The notes below the pieces were generated by a model, which was not told the DNA's origin, searched no databases, and worked only from the letters and a program-made list of their open reading frames with translations. Of a stretch of 27,464 nucleotides of DNA, positions 13,671-18,923 are shown in pieces (position 1 is the stretch's first letter; the number at the start of each line of letters is the position of its first letter). Source of the stretch: Candidatus Kaiserbacteria bacterium (lineage in GTDB: Bacteria; Patescibacteriota; Minisyncoccia; Phycocordibacterales; UBA2100); the NCBI GenBank assembly GCA_019247335.1, contig JAFAPB010000077.1, positions 1 through 27,464 of the forward strand, written 5' to 3'. A program made the position numbers and the translations under genes.

Positions 13671-14294
13671 ATGTCGCTCGACATGGTATTTGTCATATTG
13701 ATCATCATCTTCTCCGCGATCGTGCACGAGGTCATGCACGGCGTCGCTGCGGATCGGCTTGGCGATCCGACCGCGCGCTATGCGGGCCGCCTCACGCTCA
13801 ATCCGATACCGCACATTGATCTCTACGGATCGATCATCGTGCCGGTCTTTCTCACGCTCGTGCACTCACCCGTCTTTTTTGCCTGGGCAAAGCCCGTCCC
13901 GTACAACCCGTACAACCTCCGGCCCGGCCGCTTCTCCGAAGCGATCGTCGCGGCTGCGGGGCCGTTCTCGAATATCGTGATCGCACTTCTGACCGGTGCG
14001 ATCATCCGACTCGCGGGCCTCGGCGCGGAAATAAATAGCGTGCTCCTTTTAATAGTCGTCGTGAACGTCATGCTCTGCATCTTCAATTTGATCCCGGTGC
14101 CGCCACTCGACGGCTCAAAGGTCCTCGAATCCTTCCTCCCGCGCTCATTGCAATACGGCTACCAGGCCTGGCGCCACTCGCTCGAGCGCAATCCCGTCTT
14201 CGGCATGATGCTCGTACTCCTCTTTATATATGTGTTCGGCGGCCAATTCGGCGATTTTGTATATTCAATAGCGAGCAAGATCGCGGGTATATAA
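13671..14294 (+). CDS. Site-2 protease family (M50) membrane metalloprotease
   Basis: Cleaves membrane-embedded substrates such as anti-sigma factors or signal-peptide remnants. In the 207 residues, HEVMH at 19-23 is the Zn-binding HExxH within the first helix, and NLIPVPPLDG (Asn139 to Gly148, with Asp147) supplies the third ligand. About five to six hydrophobic segments are visible, and no PDZ domain is present, so this is the short soluble-domain-free type common in bacteria with small genomes. The ATG at 13671 follows a TATAGT hexamer. It is divergent from rpmB and convergent with the small unknown operon ending at 14342, with a shared hairpin between. The substrate is unknown. Confidence 0.92.
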   Translation: MSLDMVFVILIIIFSAIVHEVMHGVAADRLGDPTARYAGRLTLNPIPHIDLYGSIIVPVFLTLVHSPVFFAWAKPVPYNPYNLRPGRFSEAIVAAAGPFSNIVIALLTGAIIRLAGLGAEINSVLLLIVVVNVMLCIFNLIPVPPLDGSKVLESFLPRSLQYGYQAWRHSLERNPVFGMMLVLLFIYVFGGQFGDFVYSIASKIAGI

Positions 14295-14324
14295 AAAGCG
14301 GGGCCCGGCCGAAGCCGATGCCCC
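14293..14324 (-). terminator. Intrinsic terminator of the small minus-strand operon
   Basis: On the minus strand GGGGCATCGGC pairs with GCCGGGCCCC around TTCG (two unpaired bases on one side and one on the other), followed by GCTTTTTATA. It begins about 18 bases after the 41-residue ORF stops. Confidence 0.75.
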
Positions 14325-14341
14325 TCTTTGCTGCGCTGCCA

Positions 14342-14467
14342 TCAGCGTCGATTTGTCAGACGCTTGCAGCAGTAGCCGATCATCTGCGCGATCGCCATCG
14401 GCAATCGCACCAAGGTCGGCATCGAAGCCGACCAGCCGATGCCGGGACCAACATGCGTGCATTTCAT
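14342..14467 (-). CDS. Putative 41-residue small protein
   Basis: This short ORF starts with ATG at 14467, 12 bases after the stop of the gene at 14890, with GGAG seven bases upstream of the ATG. The predicted product begins MKCTHVGPGIGWSASM and ends CCKRLTNRR. It contains three Cys, a hydrophobic middle (LVRLPMAIAQMIGY) and a basic tail, so it might be membrane-associated. The tight spacing, the ribosome-binding site and the terminator just after the stop all argue that it is translated. No homologue is known to me. Confidence 0.55.
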   Translation of the reverse strand: MKCTHVGPGIGWSASMPTLVRLPMAIAQMIGYCCKRLTNRR

Positions 14468-14479
14468 CGCGCGGCTCCT

Positions 14480-14890
14480 TCAGGCAGCGGCGAGACGGTT
14501 GCGCCAGATGCGATTCAGCCGCCTGCTATTGACGAAGAACGTCGGACAAAACGCATGCCGGACCGCAAGGTATACCGCATAGAGCGGAATCCAGGCCAGT
14601 CCGCCGAAATGCTTCGCCAAGCCGCTGTCGTAATCGCCGTACATGCGCTTCATCGGGCACTTGTCCAGGCTGCCGATGTTGAGCGTCGTGGCGTCGCCGA
14701 GCTGCAGCCGCCAATCTGGCTTGCTTTCGAAGCTCGCGATCCCGCGATCGACGCGCTCCGTAGCGATTTCTTCGAGCCGGTGTTCGATCGCCTCCGACGT
14801 CTGCGCGTAGATCCGGCGCGCAAGATATGCGGCCAGAAACAAGAGCGGAAAGTCCGGCTCGATGGGCCGGGTAGTCGCGATTTTATTCAT
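14480..14890 (-). CDS. Protein of unknown function, first gene of a two-gene operon
   Basis: A 136-residue protein that I do not recognise. It has a hydrophobic stretch near the N-terminus (PDFPLLFLAAYLA), an amphipathic helix rich in Glu and Arg (TSEAIEHRLEEIATERVDRG) and a second hydrophobic stretch (LAWIPLYAVYLAV) before a basic tail (NSRRLNRIWRNR). Two Cys are present. I chose the ATG at 14890 over the ATG at 14896 because GAGGG is 6 bases upstream of the former and touches the latter. It has a TTGACC-17 promoter divergent from rpsL, and the 41-residue ORF follows. The reverse-strand frame over the same bases is open too, but it lacks a ribosome-binding site. Confidence 0.65.
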   Translation of the reverse strand: MNKIATTRPIEPDFPLLFLAAYLARRIYAQTSEAIEHRLEEIATERVDRGIASFESKPDWRLQLGDATTLNIGSLDKCPMKRMYGDYDSGLAKHFGGLAWIPLYAVYLAVRHAFCPTFFVNSRRLNRIWRNRLAAA

Positions 14891-14933
14891 GATCATCCCT
14901 CGCGATCGGTCGGGCCTGTGCCCACCTTCCTTT

Positions 14934-14962
14934 AGAATGAGCCCTTCCTTTTAAGCGGTCAA
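14934..14962 (-). promoter_or_regulatory. Promoter of the small minus-strand operon
   Basis: On the minus strand TTGACC (14957-14962), 17 bases, CATTCT (14934-14939). The -10 match is weak. Its -35 box lies 4 bases from the -35 box of the divergent rpsL promoter. Confidence 0.4.
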
Positions 14963-14966
14963 TTAT

Positions 14967-14995
14967 TTGCAATGCTGGACGAAAGGTAGTACATT
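14967..14995 (+). promoter_or_regulatory. Promoter of rpsL-rpsG
   Basis: TTGCAA (14967-14972), 17 bases, TACATT (14990-14995). Transcription would begin at about 15001-15003. Confidence 0.65.
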
Positions 14996-15001
14996 TTGCG
15001 G

Positions 15002-15020
15002 ACTCCCGACGGGAGTTTTT
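15002..15020 (+). promoter_or_regulatory. Terminator-like hairpin at the 5' end of the rpsL transcript
   Basis: ACTCCC (15002-15007) pairs with GGGAGT (15011-15016) around GAC and is followed by TTTTC. It lies exactly at the predicted transcript start and 10 bases before the rpsL ATG, which has no Shine-Dalgarno sequence. It may stabilise the 5' end or control early termination. Confidence 0.5.
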
Positions 15021-15029
15021 CATTGAATC

Positions 15030-15443
15030 ATGGCTACGATCAATCAGCTTCGCCGGAAGGGCCGCAAGCCCAAGACCTGGCGCACCAAGACGATCGCGCT
15101 CTCGCGCGGCTTTAACGCGCTGGAGAATCGTCCGACCTACTACTCCGCGCCCTTCAAGCGCGGCGTCTGCACGCGTGTCACCACCAAGACCCCCCGCAAG
15201 CCGAACTCGGCCATCCGCAAGATCGCGCGCGTGCGCCTCACCAACGGCATGGAAATCACCGCGTACATCCCGGGGGAAGGCCACAACCTCCAGGAACACT
15301 CGGTCGTGCTCGTGCGCGGCGGCCGCGTGAAGGACATCGGCATTCGCTACACGATCGTGCGCGGCAAGCTCGATGCGACCGGCGTCGATAAGCGTCGCCG
15401 CGGACGCTCGCGCTACGGCGCGAAGAAGCCGAAAGGAAATTAA
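15030..15443 (+). CDS. rpsL: Ribosomal protein uS12
   Basis: A 137-residue decoding-site protein of the small subunit. Conserved blocks are FKRGVCTRVTTKTPRKPNSA, EGHNLQEHSVVLVRGGRVKD and GRSRYGAKKP. It carries the extra N-terminal segment with LSRGFNALENRPTYY that CPR S12 proteins have, which explains 137 rather than 124 residues. Two positions are unusual. The residue equivalent to E. coli Lys43 (Met counted) is Arg, the exchange that gives streptomycin resistance in other bacteria. The PGV after the conserved KD is shortened to GI (KDIGIRY), so the usual Pro is missing. The Asp that RimO methylthiolates elsewhere is retained. rpsG follows after 5 bases in the same operon. Confidence 0.97.
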   Translation: MATINQLRRKGRKPKTWRTKTIALSRGFNALENRPTYYSAPFKRGVCTRVTTKTPRKPNSAIRKIARVRLTNGMEITAYIPGEGHNLQEHSVVLVRGGRVKDIGIRYTIVRGKLDATGVDKRRRGRSRYGAKKPKGN

Positions 15444-15448
15444 TTCGT

Positions 15449-15910
15449 ATGCGACGCCCCGTTAAGAACCGCAACATCCCCGCGCCGGACGAAGTCTACG
15501 GCTCGGTCAAAGTTTCAAAACTCATCAATTATGTGATGGAGCGTGGTAAGAAGGACACTGCGCGCAAGATCGTCTACAAAGTGATGGAGGATCTCAAGAA
15601 GGACGGCGACCCGGTCGCACTGCTTGAGCAAGCGCTCGAGAACGCATCGCCCACGGTGGAGGTGCGTTCACGCCGCGTCGGCGGTGCCAACTACCAGGTG
15701 CCGCGCGAAGTGAATCCCAATCGCCGCTTGGCGCTCGGACTCCGCTGGATCGTCGATGCCGCTGAAGGCACGAAGGGCAAGCCCATGAACGAATCGCTCC
15801 TCAACGAACTCAAAGCCGCTATCAAGAACGAAGGTGCTGCGGTCACCAAGAAAGAAACGACGCACCGCATGGCCGAGGCTAACAAAGCCTTCGCGCACTT
15901 TGCCTGGTAA
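15449..15910 (+). CDS. rpsG: Ribosomal protein uS7
   Basis: A 153-residue 16S rRNA-binding assembly protein of the small-subunit head. The N-terminus MRRPVKNRNIPAPDEVYGS is followed by KLINYVMERGKKDTARKIVY, NASPTVEVRSRRVGG, YQVPREV and NRRLALGLRWIV, all hallmarks of the family. The ATG is 5 bases after the rpsL stop; an AAAGGA about 11 bases upstream overlaps the end of rpsL and may serve as ribosome-binding site. In most bacteria fusA follows directly; here about 3 kb of other genes intervene. Confidence 0.97.
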   Translation: MRRPVKNRNIPAPDEVYGSVKVSKLINYVMERGKKDTARKIVYKVMEDLKKDGDPVALLEQALENASPTVEVRSRRVGGANYQVPREVNPNRRLALGLRWIVDAAEGTKGKPMNESLLNELKAAIKNEGAAVTKKETTHRMAEANKAFAHFAW

Positions 15911-15981
15911 TTGCGAGCGGTCGCGAAGTATCCCAGCTGCAAAATGCAGTATGCCCGCATGGGTACACCCGCTTCGCCTGA

Positions 15982-15987
15982 TAAAAT
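15982..15987 (+). promoter_or_regulatory. -10 element of the gene at 15994, inside a small palindrome
   Basis: TAAAAT ends 6 bases before the GTG start. It lies in CCTGAT-AAA-ATCAGG (15977-15991), which may be coincidence or an operator. Just upstream, 15937-15949 forms CTGCA-AAA-TGCAG. Confidence 0.4.
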
Positions 15988-15993
15988 CAGGGG

Positions 15994-16473
15994 GTGTTTG
16001 AGCAATACGACGCTGGTAAGCAAGAGCGACAAAACTCCTGGGACGCGCGCGTTCGCGATGCTGAATATGCCGCTTCGATACCGAAGCGCATGGCGCCATG
16101 GGATGTCGAATCCACATTGCGGCTTGCGCGTCGCGGCGGCAATGAGGCGATGGATGCCCGGAAGGGAGAGCTGCTGAATGCGCAGTCGGAACGCATGTCG
16201 AAGGTTTTTCCCATCGGCTCCGTCATCACATTTTCGTACCGCGCCGACCCGAATGCGCCAAAAGCGTACCGCGTCGAGCGCCATTATGTCGATGAAAACA
16301 AGAAAAGCGAGGGACCGCGTTTGCCTGAAGGTGCGCTCCGCATGCGCTTGGTGCCGGTGGATAGGGAAGGAGAGGCGCTCGATCTGGACGCCGATAAATT
16401 AGAGAAAGGTTCGGATTCCAGGCTCTGGAGCCTTGATCTGCCCGGAGAGTCGAAAGAACGCCGGGCCGCGTAG
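15994..16473 (+). CDS. Protein of unknown function following rpsG
   Basis: A 159-residue, highly charged soluble protein that I do not recognise. The N-terminal half is helical and polar (QERQNSWDARVRDAEYAA, LRLARRGGNEAMDARKGELL). The second half from about residue 70 (PIGSVITFSYRADPNAPKAYRVERHYVD) looks like a small beta-barrel or a strand-rich domain. No membrane segment, signal peptide or catalytic motif is seen. The GTG at 15994 is preceded at 6 bases by TAAAAT, like other genes here. It lies in the gap between rpsG and fusA and is followed after 25 bases by the flavoprotein gene. Confidence 0.7.
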   Translation: MFEQYDAGKQERQNSWDARVRDAEYAASIPKRMAPWDVESTLRLARRGGNEAMDARKGELLNAQSERMSKVFPIGSVITFSYRADPNAPKAYRVERHYVDENKKSEGPRLPEGALRMRLVPVDREGEALDLDADKLEKGSDSRLWSLDLPGESKERRAA

Positions 16474-16486
16474 GTGTAACGCCTGC

Positions 16487-16492
16487 TACACT
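16487..16492 (+). promoter_or_regulatory. -10 element of the flavoprotein gene, leaderless type
   Basis: TACACT ends 6 bases before the GTG at 16499. This spacing decides the start codon. Confidence 0.45.
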
Positions 16493-16498
16493 AAATGC

Positions 16499-17653
16499 GT
16501 GAATAAAAAGCGCGTGCTTATCTCCGGCGCAGGGGTAGCGGGCATCGTCTGCGCGCTCGCGCTCGACAAAGAAAAGTATGATATCGAATTCGTCGAAAAA
16601 GCCGACAGCTTCCGCAACATCGGCTTTTCCATCGTACTTTGGAAAAGCGGCTTTGAATTATTACGCTCGCTTTTCCTCGCGCGCGATCATGTGCTGCATA
16701 CCAACAAAGACGACTATGCGGTCGATAAGTTCGTGATGTTCGGCGGGCTTAAGATCAAGCGGCTGCGCGAATTCGATGCGCGCGGATTCGCCTGGGTGTT
16801 CGAGCGGCAGCATCTCATGGAAATGCTCGAAGCGGAGCTCGCAAAGACGTTTCCGGCGAGCGCGATCCGGTTCGGCAAAACGATCAGCGATATTCGGATC
16901 AAAGATGGTGCACCGGCGCGCGTAACCTTCAGCGACAATAGCGATGCCGAGTACGACCTCGTCATCATTGCCGAAGGGATTTATTCCATGACGAGGCCAC
17001 TTCTGTTCGAAGAGCGGATCATTTCGCTCCCGTGGCGGCTCCTCTACGGGTGGTTCGCCAAGGAGACGAACTTTCTCGATCATGCCGGGCTCTTTTTCAC
17101 CAAGGGCTACGTCGCGGTGATACACCCGCCCCATGTGCACAATTTGCTCGGCTTTTATTTCAAGAAGGGCGCGGTCGAAGAAGATGAGCACGCGTTCGAA
17201 AAGAGAGTATTGCAGTTCGTGAAGGGGATTCGCGGCGAAGAAATTTCCTTTGATGTAAAAACGAGCAAGCTCTTCGACCTTCGCGAAGTGCATCTCGATT
17301 CGTATAGCAAAGGAAATGTCGTCGCGATCGGGGATGCGGCGCACGGCCGTCCGCCGACCGTGGGCTTCGGCACGACGCTCGCGATAGAAGATGCGCTTGC
17401 GCTCGCGCGTGCGCTCAACAAGCTCGCGCCAAAAGATTTTGCCGCGCAGGTGGCGCCGAGGCTCGCGTCGTTTTCACGCGTGCGCTCGAAGCGCGTCGAA
17501 CAGATCTATCGATTGCAGCGATTGGTACATCAGTGCATTACCGACGATGCCCTCAAAGTAAGTCTCATAGCGGCGCTCTCGCCGATCATCTCGCGATACT
17601 TCGAGCGGAAGATAAAACACTTCGCGCTCTATAAGTTGCCGGGGAGTATATGA
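16499..17653 (+). CDS. FAD-dependent monooxygenase/oxidoreductase (class A flavoprotein, UbiH/PHBH-like)
   Basis: A 384-residue flavoprotein that should hydroxylate or oxidise an aromatic or polyprenyl-type substrate using NAD(P)H; the substrate is unknown. The FAD-binding Rossmann start is VLISGAGVAGIVCALAL (GAGVAG at residues 10-15) with Glu33 ending the second strand. The second FAD motif is GDAAHGRPPTVGFGTTLAIEDA at about 278-299. The frame extends further upstream, but GTG 16499 gives a standard N-terminus directly before the dinucleotide fold. The stop codon overlaps the start of the nucleotidyltransferase gene (ATGA), so the two are coupled. CPR bacteria usually lack quinone synthesis, so a scavenging or tailoring role is possible; this is inference. 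Confidence 0.88.
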   Translation: MNKKRVLISGAGVAGIVCALALDKEKYDIEFVEKADSFRNIGFSIVLWKSGFELLRSLFLARDHVLHTNKDDYAVDKFVMFGGLKIKRLREFDARGFAWVFERQHLMEMLEAELAKTFPASAIRFGKTISDIRIKDGAPARVTFSDNSDAEYDLVIIAEGIYSMTRPLLFEERIISLPWRLLYGWFAKETNFLDHAGLFFTKGYVAVIHPPHVHNLLGFYFKKGAVEEDEHAFEKRVLQFVKGIRGEEISFDVKTSKLFDLREVHLDSYSKGNVVAIGDAAHGRPPTVGFGTTLAIEDALALARALNKLAPKDFAAQVAPRLASFSRVRSKRVEQIYRLQRLVHQCITDDALKVSLIAALSPIISRYFERKIKHFALYKLPGSI

Positions 17654-18150
17654 AAGCAGCGACAGCGGCCGACGCGCATTTTTTCGCAAAAGAATTGCGT
17701 GCGCGGAGCAATGTGATACACGACGCGCTGCTTTTCGGCAGCGTTTTGCGCGATGGCAAGGGGAACGATGTGGACCTCATCCTCATCGTCGATGAGCAGC
17801 TTGCGCGCGCCTGGTGGAAGGAATCACGCTACGACATTCGCGTGCGCATGGGCACGCGCTGGCTGCCGCTGCGCCGCGTTATCAAAAAATATTGCTCCGT
17901 ACTCGATCACGCCTTTATCGCGGCGCGCAAAGAGCGGCGGATCGCGGTCGCCTCGCGCATTCTCGGGGTCGACATCCTCTCGCTCGTACGCGAGCGGGGC
18001 ATTGCGATCGATGTTTTTCTCTTGCCCGCGAACTGGCGGCATGGTCTTGCGCTCAATAAAGAGATCCTCCCGATGACCGGCGTCGGCTCGCACCACGAAA
18101 CGGTCCGTTTTCTTGAGCGCGTCGCTGCAAGCGCAAAACACATTTCATAA
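17650..18150 (+). CDS. Nucleotidyltransferase-fold protein (Pol beta-like)
   Basis: A 166-residue protein with the minimal nucleotidyltransferase core: LLFGSVLRDGKGNDVDLILIVDE, with Gly30-Ser31 and Asp40/Asp42 as metal ligands. The region up to about residue 110 is helical and basic, and a second strand GIAIDVFLLPANW (about 118-130) could supply the third Asp. It may transfer a nucleotide to a small molecule, protein or RNA. A MNT-type toxin-antitoxin partner is not evident next to it, since no HEPN-like gene adjoins. It overlaps the flavoprotein gene by four bases. The codon use and length look normal. Confidence 0.82.
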   Translation: MKAATAADAHFFAKELRARSNVIHDALLFGSVLRDGKGNDVDLILIVDEQLARAWWKESRYDIRVRMGTRWLPLRRVIKKYCSVLDHAFIAARKERRIAVASRILGVDILSLVRERGIAIDVFLLPANWRHGLALNKEILPMTGVGSHHETVRFLERVAASAKHIS

Positions 18151-18223
18151 CGCCGAACTTCATGAGGCAGCGATTAAAGCGCGGCGGAAAGCCACTATAC
18201 GGCGCGTGTAAAAAGCTATTGCG

Positions 18224-18240
18224 CCCTTCAAGGTGAAGGG
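18224..18240 (+). repeat. 17-bp inverted repeat upstream of the 34-residue ORF
   Basis: CCCTTCA (18224-18230) and TGAAGGG (18234-18240) form a perfect 7-bp palindrome around AGG. It lies in a possible TTGCGC-17-TAAGTT promoter. No T-run follows, so an operator is more likely than a terminator. The rest of 18151-18261 holds nothing else that I can support. Confidence 0.4.
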
Positions 18241-18261
18241 GTAAGTTCAAGATATACGCCT

Positions 18262-18366
18262 ATGACGCTCGCTCACTTCATACTCGCCATTCCCCTCGCC
18301 GTCCTGCTCGCCGGCATCGTCTTCATGGGTGTTCGTATCGTGCTCTTAGAGTACTTCTTTTTCTAA
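18262..18366 (+). CDS. Putative 34-residue single-pass membrane protein
   Basis: A short ORF (MTLAHFILAIPLAVLLAG at the start, YFFF at the end) that is almost entirely one hydrophobic helix with a single Arg and a Glu near the C-terminus. The composition is like known small membrane proteins. The 17-bp palindrome with AAGGGG ends 21 bases before the ATG, and no Shine-Dalgarno sequence is near. It lies between the nucleotidyltransferase gene and the next membrane-anchored gene on the same strand. The absence of a homologue I know of keeps the confidence low. Confidence 0.4.
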   Translation: MTLAHFILAIPLAVLLAGIVFMGVRIVLLEYFFF

Positions 18367-18369
18367 TCC

Positions 18370-18391
18370 GTACCGCAGCAAAACACGGTAC
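18370..18391 (+). repeat. Inverted repeat before the gene at 18439
   Basis: GTACCG (18370-18375) and CGGTAC (18386-18391) are separated by 10 bases. It lies about 50 bases before the ATG and could be an operator; a CATACT hexamer (18391-18396) overlaps its right arm. Confidence 0.3.
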
Positions 18392-18438
18392 CATACTGAA
18401 AGGCGTCGAAAGGCGCGGAAATTTTCGGAGGGATAACA

Positions 18439-18816
18439 ATGGAGTCCAGTAACGGATGGGCATGGCTCATCGGCGGCGCTAGTCTCGGCGCGTTTCTCTA
18501 TTACGTCGGAAAGGCCGCGCAAGAGCGATCCGCGGCAGTGGAAGCAGCGCGCTCGCGCGCGGCGGCAATGCGCGCTGCGAAAGTTCCCGCATCGCACGCT
18601 GTGAATGGCGCGATGCATGATTTTCTGCGCGAGCTCGACGTGGAGGATCCGGCGAATACGTACACGCCGGAATCGCTCGCGCGACTGGAAGCGAATGCAC
18701 GGAGGTACGTCGCGACCCCGGGTGCTCCCGATCGCAGGCGAGTCGCGACCTTCGTACGCATCGTCAGCGGCGTGCGGGCCGGACTCGTTCCGGCAGTCTC
18801 CAAGCTTCCGAACTGA
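18439..18816 (+). CDS. Membrane-anchored protein of unknown function
   Basis: A 125-residue protein with one N-terminal hydrophobic segment (about residues 8-24, WAWLIGGASLGAFLYYVG) and a helical, Ala/Arg-rich soluble part that includes MHDFLRELDVEDPANTYTPE. I know no family for it. The start is well supported by a GGAGGG six bases before the ATG, the best Shine-Dalgarno sequence in the window. It ends with a strong terminator that separates it from the fusA promoter. As the last gene of the insertion between rpsG and fusA it may belong with the 34-residue ORF. Confidence 0.72.
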   Translation: MESSNGWAWLIGGASLGAFLYYVGKAAQERSAAVEAARSRAAAMRAAKVPASHAVNGAMHDFLRELDVEDPANTYTPESLARLEANARRYVATPGAPDRRRVATFVRIVSGVRAGLVPAVSKLPN

Positions 18817-18833
18817 CGTTCACGATCTCGACG

Positions 18834-18863
18834 AAGGCCCGGTGCTGCCGGGCCTTTGCTTTT
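18834..18863 (+). terminator. Intrinsic terminator before fusA
   Basis: AAGGCCCGG (18834-18842) pairs with CCGGGCCTT (18848-18856) around TGCTG, followed by TGCTTTTTG. The fusA -35 box overlaps its T-tail. Confidence 0.85.
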
Positions 18864-18884
18864 TGCGGACAAGTTCCGTATATT
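18856..18884 (+). promoter_or_regulatory. Promoter of fusA
   Basis: TTGCTT (18856-18861), 17 bases, TATATT (18879-18884). The leader is about 33 bases long, carries a run of eight T, and lacks a clear Shine-Dalgarno sequence. Confidence 0.6.
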
Positions 18885-18923
18885 ACACGCACGCCTCGGG
18901 CGCTTATTTTTTTTGAAATCATC

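Noticed and set aside
14318..14935. Plus-strand open frame over the small unknown minus-strand operon
   Set aside because: It has an Arg/Ala/Pro-rich composition, no ribosome-binding site, and it covers the terminator of the minus-strand operon and its promoter. The minus-strand reading has start, Shine-Dalgarno sequence and terminator in order.
18169..18243. Short basic ORF between the nucleotidyltransferase gene and the 34-residue ORF
   Set aside because: It has no ribosome-binding site, is only about 24 codons, and its end overlaps the palindrome at 18224. Nothing supports translation.
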